The position numbers and the translations under genes were made by a program. Of a stretch of 64,000 nucleotides of DNA, positions 1 through 10,189 are shown piece after piece. Within the stretch, counting starts at the first letter, position 1; the number at the start of each line of letters is the position of its first letter. The notes under the pieces were generated by a model. It was not told where the DNA came from. It saw nothing but the letters and a program-made list of their open reading frames with translations, and searched no databases. The stretch covers positions 1,364,001-1,428,000 of the forward strand of contig OY723285.1 in NCBI GenBank assembly GCA_963210315.1. The letters run 5' to 3'. This DNA is from Rhynchopus euleeides. Taxonomy: Eukaryota > Euglenozoa > Diplonemea > Diplonemida > Diplonemidae.

Positions 1-1960
1 TGTAGCCTGGGCACCGCTCACCCCGCACTGCGCATGACGCGCACACTTTGCGCCAGCATCTGCCACACGCGTGATGCCTCGCGGAGCGGTCGAACGGGCG
101 GCGGCACTTCTCGCACTCCTCCACCTGGCCCGCCGAGCCCCCCTGACGCACCATCTGCATGGGACTATCACCATCGCACCCCGTGACATCCGCTGCCATC
201 GGCTTCGGGGGAAGACCCGCCAGGTGCTGACGCATGGGCTCCGGCATAACTAGGGGCACGTAGTGCCCATGTTGCCCCCCCGTCCTCCGCAGACAGTGGG
301 CGTCCACCACTGCACCCGCACCTACTGGGGACAGAAGCATCGGCTGGTGGTTGTCGATGAGCACGAGGACGACGCATCTGGTCACGCGCGCAGCCGCCGC
401 CAGGGCGATGAAGTCCGCCCAGGTGCGCACGTCGTCGCTCCCTGCGCGCATCATCTGCTCGGCCCACTGGTTCGGACCCTCCTCCACCCGCATCCGGAGG
501 TCCGGGTCGCGCATCGCCCTGCGGACTGCCTCTTGGCGCAGCCACCCGCTGGATTGCTTCACCGATCGGGCACCCAGCGTGGCCAACGCATCAAAAGCAC
601 AGTCCCCCACCCGGAACGACCACCCGTCCGGCTCGACCAGGCCCAGCCGCGCCTGCTGCTGCAGGGACGACAAGCTCAGCCTCCCGTCCGTCTGGCCGCG
701 CCACTCCAGCAATTGGGCCAGGGGGTCAGCCGCCACCCCACCCGCCGGCTGCGGGAGGTCCCCCTCCGCGGGGGGAGGCGGCGGGCGTGGGCGGCGGGGA
801 GGGGCAGGTTCGGGTTCAGGGGTCGGCTCCTCGGGGCCCGCCGCGTCATCCGGGTCACACATGAAATCCTCCGCGTCCATGTGCCCGTCGAAGTGTGGCG
901 CGGGGGCCAGGTCCGTGTCAGGCGCGAAGAAGTAGTCCGGCTCCACGCCCACCAGCGGATCCGGCAAGACCCGCTCCCGAGTCTGACCAGAGCGCAGGTC
1001 CGTGCACAGCGCCCCCCTGCGGAGCGACGACCGCCCCACCGCCCGCATCAACGGCACCACTATCCGCGCCGCCCAGGAACGAGTGAGCTCGGCCCTGTCC
1101 CCCAGCTTGTGGTCCACCGCGAAGCTGACCAAGTGCCTGAAGAGCCGCACGGCCTCCGGACCCATCCCGCCCGACTGCTCCAGGGCGAACGCGGAGAAGG
1201 CGATCTCAACCTCCTGACACCGCGCCCCGTGCTTGCGATGCTTGGATGCTTCAGCCCGCGACGCGGTGTACCCCCGCGCTCTCGCCGCACCCTGCCTCGC
1301 AGACTCCGCGCACGTCGACCACACGGTCACGTCGATCGCCCGGCCCCGCGACTCACCTATGCCGCACGGGAGGAACACGTCAGCCGGCTTGCCCCCGCCC
1401 AAGAGGAGGTGGTTGGGCTCCAGCTGGGGGCCGAGTCCCGCGTCCCGCGCCAGCCCCAGCACCCCGAGCTTCACCGCGTCGTGGCGCTTGATGCGGTCCG
1501 CCGATGCCTGGCAGCTGAACACATGGGCGCCCAAGACGTCCATGGCGTCCCCGCACTCGTGGCACCGCGACCCAGGGGCGAAGACGACGAGGCCCAGGCG
1601 CAGGCGAGCCGCCACTTGGTACTCCTCCCTCCCCATCGCAAACTGTTGTTCTGGCGTCACCGTCACCCACGCCCCTGCGCCTGGGAGGGACGCGGACAAC
1701 TGACGCCCTTTACTCAGCACGTCAGCCTCCGCCAGTAGGGTCTCGTGCTGCCGGCTGATGATCGCCAGGGATAGGTCGCGCTGGCGGAGGGGCTCGCCCG
1801 GGCGCTTGTGAGGGTCCACCCAGTCCGCCTCCGCCACCAGCTCGTTGTGGGCGGTCGCTGCCACGCGCCACGCATCCGCATCCCAACGATATCCGCTGTC
1901 CAGCTGCACACATAGGGGGAAGAAGGAGCTAGCCGCCGCCAAAGCCGCAGCGGTGATGTG
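1..1960 (-). CDS. LINE-A polyprotein, C-terminal part (partial at both ends)
   Basis: The minus frame matches residues about 1338-1990 of the 43818-50963 polyprotein. It covers the end of the RT thumb region, the CCHC-type knuckle and restriction-like endonuclease, and the second OTU-like domain (GDCAFDAL near the catalytic cysteine, GQHGHY near the histidine). It stops inside the FYVE-like cysteine cluster at the window edge. There is no start codon of its own because the 5' part was never copied. The frame is open throughout, so the insertion is young, but without the RT active site it cannot be an autonomous element. Overlapping plus-strand open frames here are shadows of this GC-rich coding strand. 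Confidence 0.8.
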
Positions 1961-1961
1961 G
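1..1961 (-). mobile_element. 5'-truncated copy of non-LTR retrotransposon LINE-A
   Basis: This segment is the reverse complement of 47828-49788; paired positions sum to 49789. The stretch compared base by base near the break differs at one position (1919), and the long open frame over 263-1738 is the same as at 48051-49526. Similarity stops abruptly at 1961, where sequence unrelated to the element begins. The element continues past the left window edge towards its 3' end. Truncation at the 5' side with a preserved 3' side is the usual outcome of target-primed reverse transcription, so this is read as a recent, incomplete insertion of the LINE-A family. Confidence 0.9.
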
Positions 1962-2266
1962 CCTGTCGCTAACTTTTTCAATTTTAGAGATTAGGTGGGC
2001 GGACGCTCCTGTTTTGGGGGGATCAGGGGGGAAAACGCTAGGGGTCGATTTTTCGCGCGCGCTCGTGTTGTTACTTAACTTTCCCGTCGGTGGACGGTGT
2101 GAGGCGCTGGGTTCCTTCCGCAGTTCCTCTCCCGCTCGCGCCATCCTCGGGTGCCGGAGGAAACCAAAAAAAGGCTTTCGGTACCATGATTCGACGCTAC
2201 CCCCTGATATGCACGGCCGTCGAAGCGCAAGGGCTTGGTTACTAGCCGGGCACACGCTACATGGTC

Positions 2267-2500
2267 CACAGGGGGGTCTGGGGGGCAGAGCCCCCCAGCC
2301 GCCGGAGGCCACGGTAGTGAACATCTGTTCAGTGTGGGCGTACAGATTCTGTGTGAGTGGCTGCGTCCTCCTGAGGCTACTGGAGTGGTTGGATTCCCTG
2401 ACCTGACGGGAATCGAGTGACTTGAGTACGAGACATACGCCACAGGGGGGGTCTGGGGGGCGGAGCCCCCCAGCCGCCGGAGGCCACGGTAGTGAGCATC
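2267..2500. repeat. Direct repeat pair with internal GGGGGC/GCCCCC palindrome
   Basis: A ~60-bp unit occurs at 2267-2325 and again at 2441-2500. Each starts CACAGGGGGG, contains TCTGGGGGGC(A/G)GAGCCCC and ends with GGAGGCCACGGTAGTGA. The GGGGGC-rGA-GCCCCC core can fold back on itself. The copies differ at only a few bases. Confidence 0.75.
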
Positions 2501-2616
2501 GGTTCCTGCAAAACCATACTCTCTTCGGCCCTGGCAACGGATGGTGGGGAATGAGGTGGTAGTGTGTGTTTCACCCCACCATCATTCCACCATCGTGGCA
2601 TCATCCACGCGTGGCA

Positions 2617-2666
2617 TCATTCCACCATCGGGGCCTGCCTGACGGCAGGCCCCGAGGGTGGAATGA
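2617..2666. repeat. Perfect hairpin inside a TGGAATGATG repeat
   Basis: GGGGCCTGCC (2630-2639) and GGCAGGCCCC (2644-2653) form a 10-bp perfect stem with a TGAC loop. The stem is extended by CATTCCACC on the left and GGTGGAATG on the right. Short copies of ATCATTCCACC lie just upstream and of GGAATGATG downstream. It could act as a terminator-like or cruciform structure, but no gene is attached. Confidence 0.6.
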
Positions 2667-2761
2667 TGGTGGAATGATGAAATATCTAGGGGGGGGAAAC
2701 CCAAAATGAGTGGAATGATGAATGATGGTTAGCGACCAGCCTGCTTCTCCAGGCTGCACCA

Positions 2762-2778
2762 GGGGGGGGGGGGGGGGG
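2762..2778. repeat. Poly-G tract (17 G)
   Basis: A homopolymer of 17 G. Similar G or C runs occur near 33184, 37107, 51000, 51130 and 55495, so homopolymer G/C runs are a feature of this genome. Confidence 0.8.
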
Positions 2779-2789
2779 TAGGGGCCCGG

Positions 2790-3399
2790 ATGTCCATATA
2801 AAAAACTGTAATTTTTTTAAAATATCCGGGTCTGGAGGTCAACAGTGCAAAACCACCCCCAAACCCACCCCAGATATGAATTTCCGGATGGTTTTACCCA
2901 CTTTTGGGCCCACCAACCCTCATTTTTGGACATTTTTTGGTATTTTTCCCGTTTTTCTGGGGAAAGTCCTGTGCAGGGTGGTTGCAGGGTCATTTTTGGG
3001 TAAAATGTGCATTTTAACGCGCTTCTACTGGTCCTAGAGGCCCTGGATGGTATACAATGTACCCCAGGGATGCCTAGGGTACGCTTTTCACCCGAAAAGC
3101 ACCCGAAACGGGGTTTAGTTGCCCCAGTTTTTCATTTTTTCATGAAAATCTGGATGTTGACCCCATATTGGCGAAACCCCCATTTTTCACCATTTTTTCA
3201 AAAAATCGGACCAAATTTGGGCAATTCGGTGTCGAAAACCTGTTCCGACAGGCCCATACACCCCTTTTCGGGCATTCCCAGTGGTTTATAGGGTTATAGG
3301 GTGCCGGCAACATGGGCTTTTTTTCGTAAGTGTTCGGAGCCAATAAGCGTAAGAATCCATAAGAATCCAACAAGATTCTTAAGCGGCTTGTCAAACCAT
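2790..3399. other. AT-tract-rich intergenic sequence
   Basis: Sequence dominated by AAAAATCG/TTTTTGG tracts. Open frames such as 3007-3291 have no recognisable content and I do not support them as genes. Confidence 0.45.
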
Positions 3400-3812
3400 G
3401 GCAAAAACGCGAAATTTTGCGCTTCCCAGGCATGTTGAGCAGAAATACTGCAATTGTCATCGCTTCTGGGTCTCCGACTGGTTTCTGCACCAGAAATACC
3501 CCAGAAACGCGAAAAAAGGGCGATTCTCGGCCAAAAATCGCCCAAAAACGGGGTTTTGGGCCCATGTTTCACCCAGAAACCCGTTGTTGGGCCTCTGTGA
3601 AAAATCGAAAATTTTGGCATTTTTTCGCGATTTTCGTATTGTCCTCGCCCAGCCATAATCCGATTTTTTGCTGAAAAATGCAGGGAAATGCAACAAATCA
3701 ACGAATTAAGCCGTTTTAACCCCTTTCGTGCACTTTTTGGTCCCAGAAGGGGTTATGGTGTGTGTATAGGGGTCCTGGGCCCTTAGCGATTTCTGGCCAT
3801 TTTCAGCGTGTC
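3400..3812 (-). repeat. Dispersed repeat family K, copy 1
   Basis: Read on the minus strand this matches 36270-36580 and 43620-43990. The three copies share the anchor GGGACCAAAAAGTGCACGAA followed by AGGGGTTAAAACGGC, an ATTCGTTGATTTGTTGC block and a TTTTTCACAGAGGCCCAA block. Copies 1 and 3 also share GGCTGACACGCTGAAAATGG at the outer side, where each meets a minisatellite. Confidence 0.75.
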
Positions 3813-4041
3813 AGCCCCGGGGAGTGTAAAGTAGCCGCAGGGAGTGTAAAGTAACTCCCGGGGGGTGTAAAGTAGAGCCCCAGGGAGTGTAAAGTGAGCT
3901 GGAGGGAGTGTAAAGTGACCCGCGGGGAGTGTAAAGTACTTTACACTCCCCGCCCTGCACTTTACACTCCCTGCCCTACCAGACCCCGGGGAGGTAAAGT
4001 GAGCTGGAGGGAGGGTCGCAATGTGTCCCCGCGGGATACAA
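3813..4041 (+). repeat. AGTGTAAAGT minisatellite with inverted centre, copy 1
   Basis: Tandem units of about 18-20 bp built on GGGAGTGTAAAGT with variable spacers (AGCCGCA, AACTCCC, GAGCTGGA). At GAGTGTAAAGTACTTTACACTC the orientation flips, giving a perfect palindrome with AGTACT at its centre. The same block occurs in reverse complement at 6822-7050. Confidence 0.85.
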
Positions 4042-4740
4042 AAATAGCAAAATTTCGCGGTGCAAAATTTGTGAATTTTTGTGAATTTTTGCGACTTCTG
4101 CGACTTTTTGTGACTTTTTGCGACTTTCTGCGCCTTCTTGCGTTTTGGGCGGTGCTGGCACTTGGGCACTAATGGCGGATGCAGTGGTTTGGGTTTATGG
4201 AAAAAGGGTGGTGGACGTGATGCCCAACTCCTCCTGAAGGTACGCATTGTATCTGCTGCGCCAGCTGGGGAAACACGGCCCGGGACCGTGCCACCCTGCA
4301 GCCACTGCAGGAAGTGCTGCCTCAGGGTTCCTCGGCAGTGGACCAACGCACATTGGCCGTGTGTGTCAGCGTCCGTCTTGGATCTCACAACGGTCACGCC
4401 ATCTCCCACCCCTGAGGTCGCTGCTCTAACGAAGGTGCGCGGCACAGGTCGTGGAGATCCACGAAACGGCAAGCAGTGGCGAACTGCAAGGCAAATCCTT
4501 GCCCTGGGGTGTATGGGACCTACCCTACCCCCCTTGGTGCTGGGGACAGAGGGGGGGTACCCGACCCCCTTCGGGTCTCAAACCATTTCACAAAAAATCG
4601 CAAAAAATAGCAAAGCGTCACAAAAAATATCAGGCTTCGCAAAAAATCACACGCTCTCAAACCATTTCACAAAAAATCGCACAATCGCGAACCATTTCAC
4701 AAAAAATCACAAAAAATAGCACAATTTGGTGCCCCTGATT
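4042..4740. repeat. TTGTGAATTTTTGCGACTT-type low-complexity repeats
   Basis: 4042-4150 holds short tandem variants of TTTTTGTGACTTTTTGCGAC, and 4585-4725 holds the inverse theme, repeated ACCATTTCACAAAAAATCGC. Between them (4190-4580) is ~400 bp of more complex sequence with an open frame containing CSHCRKCC but no recognisable domain. I do not support a gene there. Confidence 0.5.
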
Positions 4741-5013
4741 TACCCCTTTTTCACTACGCACAAACTACGCAATCTGGGGGGGGGGTCTCGCTTTTTGGTC
4801 CCCCCCCAGTTTTTTTTGGTCCCCCTTTCTGTGTGGCTACTGAGACAGGACTGGAGGCACTGCGCTGACCGAGCAAAAAATTATTGCCAGAACTCACTAT
4901 ACACCGTACGAAAGAACGCACGACATGTGGGGCGGGACTCCAGAAACACCTGGGCAAGGTTGCCCCATGCCCAGAAACACCTGAGAAGGAAGTGAGTTCC
5001 AGGAGCCGCGTAG

Positions 5014-5346
5014 AACACCCTCGAGATTGTGAATGATGATACGATCACAGCCTTCAGGGCGATGCGAGGTGCCACCCTGAAGGTGGCCCTTGACATCAAG
5101 GAGAGCGTCGGCCGAGGGGTCGACGAAAAGCTGAAGAAGGCGCTACTGGCACTGGATCCCGCGGGGTATACGGAGGTCACCGCCACACAGGCAACCTCCG
5201 CTGACAACGTCCAGGAGACGTTATCCGAGGGGATCACAACGGCACTAGAGATCTGTGTCACGGGATCCAGGCGCCCACTCTCCCTCGACGGTCTGGGGAT
5301 TGTTGTTGGGTATGGTGTCGTTTCCTGCAGCTGCAAAAAAGCGTAG
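5014..5346 (+). CDS. Gene-like fragment, function unknown
   Basis: An open frame follows a TAG stop at about 5008. It reads NTLEIVNDDTITAFRAM and then a segment of ordinary soluble, helix-prone composition (VDEKLKKALLALDPAG, TSADNVQETLSEGITTALE), ending CSCKKA-stop. The composition looks like protein rather than repeat translation, but there is no ATG and no family is recognised. It lies inside the inverted-repeat unit at 4705-5775, so it may be a captured piece of a host gene. A GT...CAG pair around 5308-5331 could mark an exon edge, but this is unproven. Confidence 0.3.
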   Translation, partial: NTLEIVNDDTITAFRAMRGATLKVALDIKESVGRGVDEKLKKALLALDPAGYTEVTATQATSADNVQETLSEGITTALEICVTGSRRPLSLDGLGIVVGYGVVSCSCKKA

Positions 5347-5367
5347 CAACTGTGCTTCCTTCTTCCT

Positions 5368-5467
5368 TAATGATGCGTTGACGCTTCCACCCGGAGGAGC
5401 TGAAGCAGGCACCGCTTAATGATGCGTTGATGCTTCCACCCGACGAGCTGAAGCAGGCACCGCGCCA
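5368..5467. repeat. Tandem duplication of 50 bp
   Basis: The block CTTAATGATGCGTTGACGCT...GAAGCAGGCACCG is present twice in succession (about 5368-5417 and 5418-5467), with a few differences. It bridges the two gene-like fragments. Confidence 0.7.
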
Positions 5468-5633
5468 AAGGGCACCCCCAAAGAGACCTGCAAAGACTGC
5501 GTCGAAACCCGCACCGAAGGCTGCCAGCGCTGCAGCACCTGAAGAACCTGCAGCACCTGCAGCACCTGAAGCGCCTGCACCCTCACTGACCCCGGAACAG
5601 CAAGAACTCCTTGAGTTTGGGGTCCCGGCATAG
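5427..5633 (+). CDS. Ala/Pro/Lys-rich gene-like fragment
   Basis: A 68-codon frame beginning in the second copy of the 50-bp duplication. It encodes a Lys/Pro-rich stretch, then APEEPAAPAAPEAPAPSLTP, ending EFGVPA-stop. This resembles a low-complexity C-terminal tail. Together with the preceding fragment it may be the remains of one gene captured between inverted repeats. No function can be assigned. Confidence 0.25.
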   Translation: MMLPPDELKQAPRQRAPPKRPAKTASKPAPKAASAAAPEEPAAPAAPEAPAPSLTPEQQELLEFGVPA

Positions 5634-5856
5634 AGACAGAGAATGGCTGAGTAAATCAAAAAATGAGACCCCCCCCCCCTTTTCACTACGCACAAACTAC
5701 GCAATATGGGGTCGTCAGGGGCACCAACAATTGGAAACCATTTCACAAAAAATCGCAAAAAATAGCAGCGCGGTTTTTGTGAATTTTTGTGAATTTTTGG
5801 TGCGTTGTTCTTCGTTTTTGGGAGACGCTGTGAATTCCCCAAGGCGGTATTACCCC

Positions 5857-5990
5857 ACCAGAACAACCACCTGTTGGTCGGAACAACCCCCTGTTGGTCA
5901 GAAATGCCCCGGAACAACCCCCTGTTGGTCAGAAATGCCCCGGAACAACCACCTGTTGGTCGGAACAACCCCCTGTTGGTAGAGGGGGCA
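5857..5990. repeat. CCTGTTGGTC minisatellite
   Basis: Tandem units alternate GGAACAACCCCCTGTTGGTC and CAGAAATGCCCC. A diverged relative (AACAACGCAGAAACAAATGACTGTTGGTC) lies near 33630-33700. Confidence 0.75.
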
Positions 5991-6442
5991 TACAGCCAAA
6001 ATAGCTGTCACAAAAATTATTCGGACAACAGGTTCGCCCTAATGAATTTGGGACCCCAAAAAATCGACTTTTTGGGAACATTTATGACCTGCTTCCACCC
6101 GCTTCCTCAACTAAATGCTCGAATTTTGCTCTCAAATGCGTATTTTCATGTTTCCCAGCCGGACCGCGAGTAGTTAGGCGTTTTTGAACCCGATTTTCAT
6201 GAAAACCCTGGCAGGGCCCCCCTGGTGCCCTGAAAGCCCACTAAAAAATCAGGAACCCAAAAAAATTCATTTTTTGGACAACTATGGGGGGAAGCGGGTC
6301 ATAAGTGGCCCCAAATGTGGTTTTCCTGGCCTATTTCTGGGGTTTTTCACCTATTTTCGTGGAGAAGCGGGTGTTTTCTGACCCGCTTCCTTCCGGCCCA
6401 ACCTGGGGTTGCCTGTAGGCTGCACAGATAGCCCCAAAACTT

Positions 6443-6670
6443 TTGCCTGACCGACTGCTATTGCCTGATCGATTGATGTTGCCTGATCGATTGATATTGC
6501 CTGATCGATTGATGTTGCCTGATCAATTGATGTTGCCTGATCGGTTGCTTTTGCCTGATCGATTGATGTTGCCTGATCGATTGATATTGCCTGATCGATT
6601 GATGTTGCCTGATCGATTGCTTTTGCCTGATCGATTGATGTTGCCTGACCGATTGCTATTGCCTGATCCA
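6443..6670. repeat. 18-bp minisatellite (TTGCCTGATCGATTGATG)
   Basis: Thirteen occurrences of GCCTGA at 18-bp spacing, with variants ending GATG, GATA, GCTT or GCTA. Because 18 is a multiple of three, both strands stay open (LPDRLML and DQATSI repeats). No evidence of a gene. Confidence 0.9.
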
Positions 6671-6821
6671 ATGTGACAATGGCGACTGTCGCTCAGCGAT
6701 TCAGCGACTGTCGCTTTTCGCCCAGCGATCGTCGCCAGAGCGTTTGTGGACCGAAATTTCGGATTTCATTTCCGGAAAATTTCCGGACCGTGGTGGGGTC
6801 ACTTTGCTCTGGGAGATGAGT

Positions 6822-7050
6822 TTTGTATCCCGCGGGGACACATTGCGACCCTCCCTCCAGCTCACTTTACCTCCCCGGGGTCTGGTAGGGCAGGGAGTGT
6901 AAAGTGCAGGGCGGGGAGTGTAAAGTACTTTACACTCCCCGCGGGTCACTTTACACTCCCTCCAGCTCACTTTACACTCCCTGCGGGTCTACTTTACACT
7001 CCCCGGGAGTTACTTTACACTCCCTGCGGCTACTTTACACTCCCCGGGGC
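6822..7050 (-). repeat. AGTGTAAAGT minisatellite with inverted centre, copy 2
   Basis: Reverse complement of 3813-4041, beginning TTTGTATCCCGCGGGGACA and ending CCCCGGGGC. The palindromic AGTACT centre is retained and the spacers correspond almost one to one. Upstream, TCACTTTGCTCTGGGAGATG (about 6798-6821) recurs in the inner inverted repeat near 35404. Confidence 0.85.
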
Positions 7051-7476
7051 CATGGGCTGCAGGGAATCGGATTCCTGGAATCGAGAATCCGATTCCGGAA
7101 TCGAAAAACCGAGTGGAATCCGATTCCACAAAAAAAGTCAAAAAATAGATTTCCCATTGGGTGACACTTGGTTTTTCATGGTTTTGTACGGGAAAAAGAC
7201 AATGCGATTTTTCGTGATTTTTCACCTCGGATGAGCCTCGATTTCGCAAAGTCGTCGGATTACCGAGACTTCTTGCTGAGCAGTGAATGGGGTCTGGCGA
7301 AATGAGGGCAGGAACATGCTTAGATTGACGATTCAGTGCGAAATAATGGCCATCGTGGATTCCGCGAGCCAAATTAGGTAGTCATTTTTCTGCTTGCGTT
7401 TTTTTAGTTGTATTTTTTTCGCGAATCTGGGCCATAAAATGGATTTTGGTGGGCGACCGAAATCCACCGGGGGTCC
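7051..7476. other. Non-coding stretch with GGAATCGGATTCC palindromes
   Basis: 7060-7125 carries several overlapping copies of GAATCCGATTCC in both orientations. Near 7150-7180 lies GGGTGACACTTGGTTTTT, matching in reverse 54718-54740. No gene is seen. Confidence 0.5.
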
Positions 7477-10189
7477 ATGCTGGGGCACCTGAACAAGCAC
7501 GCAGCCAGGGGTGAAACGGTGACCCCCAGTGTCCTGCGCGCCATCGGGTATCGGGAGTGTGTTCGCTGCGAGAACGTCATCGCGCTCAAGTACACAGCGT
7601 GTTTGGCTTGTCGGCACAGACTCGAGCCGGAACCCGAAGCAGTGCCGGCGGGGGAAGGGGTGCAGGCAAAAGCCCTCCCAGGGCTCGAAGCAGTGAGAGC
7701 GGAGCACATCAAGGTGTGGGAATCCGTGCCGCACCACCTCGTCGCATCATGGACGCGGACGTTTGCCGGTCTACTCCGGGAGGTGGCGGCCCACAACACA
7801 GTGCAGGCATGGACAGCGCTGCTGCTGGCCCCGTCAGTCCTGCTACGGGGGGCGCGGATGGGGGACAGGATGGAGGGGACCATCAGGGACAGGCTGAGGA
7901 CTTTCGATCGCTGGGCGAAGGGGGACTTCAACCTGCTGTGGGTAGAAGCGTGCGAGAAGAAGGCGCAGCCGCCAAAAGTGGGGGGGCCCCCGCGCCCTGG
8001 CGAAATGGAAAGGCGTGTCGCGAAGTATGCACGGCAGAATCGCATGTCCGCGGCACACAAGAGCCTCATCCCTGAGGTGGTGGCGGAGAACACAGACAGC
8101 ACGCGTGCAGCCCTTGAATCGAAACACCCGACCGGAGTTCCACCGCATGCGCGCGAACCAGCCCCTGCCACGTGCCGGCCTTTCACCCCGGCCGAAGTGA
8201 TGAGTGCACTCAAGACCTTCCCTAATGGGTCGGCCGGGGGTCAAGTGGGGCTACGCCCGGATCACGTCCGCCAGGCAGTTGAGTGTAAAGACGCGGCAGG
8301 GGCGAAGCCGTTGGCGTGGCTCACACAGGTGGTGAACCTGATGGCGTCAGGCAGGGCTCCGCAGGAGATCATGCCGATCCTGGCAGGCGCCAAGCTCACC
8401 GCTTTGAAGAAGAGCGACGGTGATGTGCGACCGATAGCGTGCGGTGAGACTCTGAGGAGGCTAACCGCCAAGCTGCTCTCCACTCGCCATAAAGACGCAG
8501 CACGGCGCATCCTGATGAAAGGGAAGCAGGTGGGCGTCGCAGTTCAACGGGGACTCGAGGCGGGTGTAGCGGTGGTGGCACAGTGGGCGGAGCGCGCCAA
8601 GGCGACAGCCGCAGGTGGTGGGCCCCGGGATGCTGTCGTTCTTAAAATCGATTTCAAGAACGCGTTCAACTCTGTCCACCGGGAGGCGTTCCTAGAGGTG
8701 GTTGAACGAGACATCCCGGGCCTCCTCCCTTTCGCACAGTGGTGCTACGGGTCCCCCTCCACACTATCGTACAGTGGGCACGTCTTCCAGTCCACGTGTG
8801 GAGTTCAGCAGGGGGACCCCCTCGGACCACTTCTTTTCTCCCTAGCCATTAAAGAGCTAGCTGAGATGCTGGTCGGGCACTTCGCAGGGTGTGGAGGTAG
8901 TGTCTTCTACCTGGACGACGGCGTGCTGATGGGGCCAGCGGGAGTCGTGAAGGAGGCGCTGGATTTCGTGGTGAAGTGGAGCAAGGAGAAGGGGTTGGAG
9001 GTCAAGCTGGACAAGTGTGAGCTTATCGACCTCAACCGCCTCTCGAAGACCGAGCTTGAAGCGCAAGGGTTCCTTCTTCGCCTCCCTGATGAGACTGACA
9101 AGCCGGGAGTGGTGTACCGTGAGGGGGGCGATTTCACCCTCCTGGGCACGCCCATAGGGTCGCGAGAGTTCTGCGAGCGCTACATGGACGAGAAGCTGGC
9201 TGAATTCGCGCCTTACCTTGAGGCGTTGGCGACGCTCGAAGACAGGCAAGTGGCCCTTGCTCTCCTCCGGCATTGCGAGGGTTTCGCGCGCCTGGTGTTC
9301 TACATGCGTGCACTGGGACATAGGGGTGCGACGGAATACCTGGCGAAGAGCGATGCGGCGGTCGAGAAGTGCCTGACTCGTATCCTCTGCCTGGCGGACG
9401 ACACTCTCCCGGACGACGCCATGCGACAGGCGACGCTGCCGGTCCGGGTGGGTGGGCTCGGTATACGCCGTTCTACGGAGCACTGGCACGCCGCAGCGAT
9501 GGCTTCCATGCAGAACGGGTATCTGTTATGTCGGGAGTTGGACAAGGAGTTCACCTGGGATACGGCGGCGTGGCACACCCTGAGCTCGGCCTACAACAAC
9601 GACGTGAGCGAGGGGGATGCTGTGGATTCGGAGTCCCGCCCCACGGAGATGGTGAAACAGAAGGACCTCTCCCTGGCCATCATCGACGTTCACCACCGAG
9701 ACTTGCACGAGCGGGCAGACGCCAGTGACAGAGCCAGGTACCGGTCCCTGTCACTCCCTCATGCAGGGGCCACGTATGCGGGCAAGCTGACGGAAGAGAC
9801 GCGTGTCGGGGGAGAGGAAATGGTTGTGGTGACGCGGCACAGGCTGGGCATCTCCCTCTTCGAGCCAGACGCCAAGTGCGGCAGGTGTGGGCAAGAGATG
9901 GACACGCACGGCACCCACGCGCTGAACTGTAGGGTGGGGGGTGGGCCCACTCTGCGTCACGATGTCGTGCGGGACAGCCTGTACAGGCTCGCGGTGGAAG
10001 CGGGTACGAGCCCCGAGATGGAGACGCTCCACATCCTTCCGGACTCCCAGGAGCGCCCCGGGGACATTGTCACTCGCCGGGTGTGGCCGCGGGTCATCGA
10101 CGTGACGATCCGCAATCCCCTCGCGGCTTCCGTGGTCCAAGCTGCTGCGAGGTTTACTGGAGCGGCGGCGGCAGCGGGGGAGGCAGAGA
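7477..10189 (+). CDS. LINE-C reverse transcriptase / restriction-like endonuclease, truncated at both ends
   Basis: The frame from ATG 7477 starts with a zinc knuckle, CVRCENVIALKYTACLAC, matching CMWCSKVMSTSLDSCVKC of LINE-A. Reverse transcriptase motifs follow: KIDFKNAF (Asp392), GVQQGDPLGPLLFSL and YLDD (478-481). Then come a CCHC-type knuckle (C801, C804, H811/H814, C818), RHD and a restriction-like endonuclease core with D863 (RPGDI) and D875 (VIDVTI). This order is that of R2/NeSL-grade non-LTR elements with a C-terminal endonuclease. The upstream OTU domain of LINE-A is absent. Native sequence ends at 10189, where Ngaro-1 is inserted; the last 11 codons to 10224 belong to Ngaro-1. The product probably bound element RNA and nicked target DNA; this copy is defective. 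Confidence 0.85.

Larger units (their letters stand above)
1962..2790. other. Non-coding stretch with direct repeats, hairpin and poly-G
   Basis: I see no convincing gene here. Open frames over 1929-2604 overlap each other on both strands and follow the repeats described separately. The stretch separates the truncated LINE-A copy from AT-rich repeat DNA. Confidence 0.5.
4705..5775. mobile_element. Candidate inverted-repeat element carrying gene-like fragments
   Basis: The ends are inverted copies. The outer parts are TTGGTGCCCCTGA on the left (from about 4727) and TCAGGGGCACCAA on the right (about 5717-5729). The inner parts are a G-run plus TCTCGCTTTTTGG (left) and AAAAAATGAGAC plus a C-run (right). 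Between outer and inner parts lies a ~26-bp core, starting TTTTCACTACGCACAAACTA, that keeps the same orientation at both ends. ACCATTTCACAAAAAATC also flanks both sides in the same orientation. Could be a small DNA transposon or an inversion product. Confidence 0.45.

Noticed and set aside
3007..3701. Several 85-141 codon open frames in AT-tract DNA
   Set aside because: They overlap on both strands, and much of the region belongs to non-coding repeat K.
6443..6670. CRISPR-like array (18-bp minisatellite)
   Set aside because: Units are contiguous with no unique spacers, and the sequence is eukaryotic.
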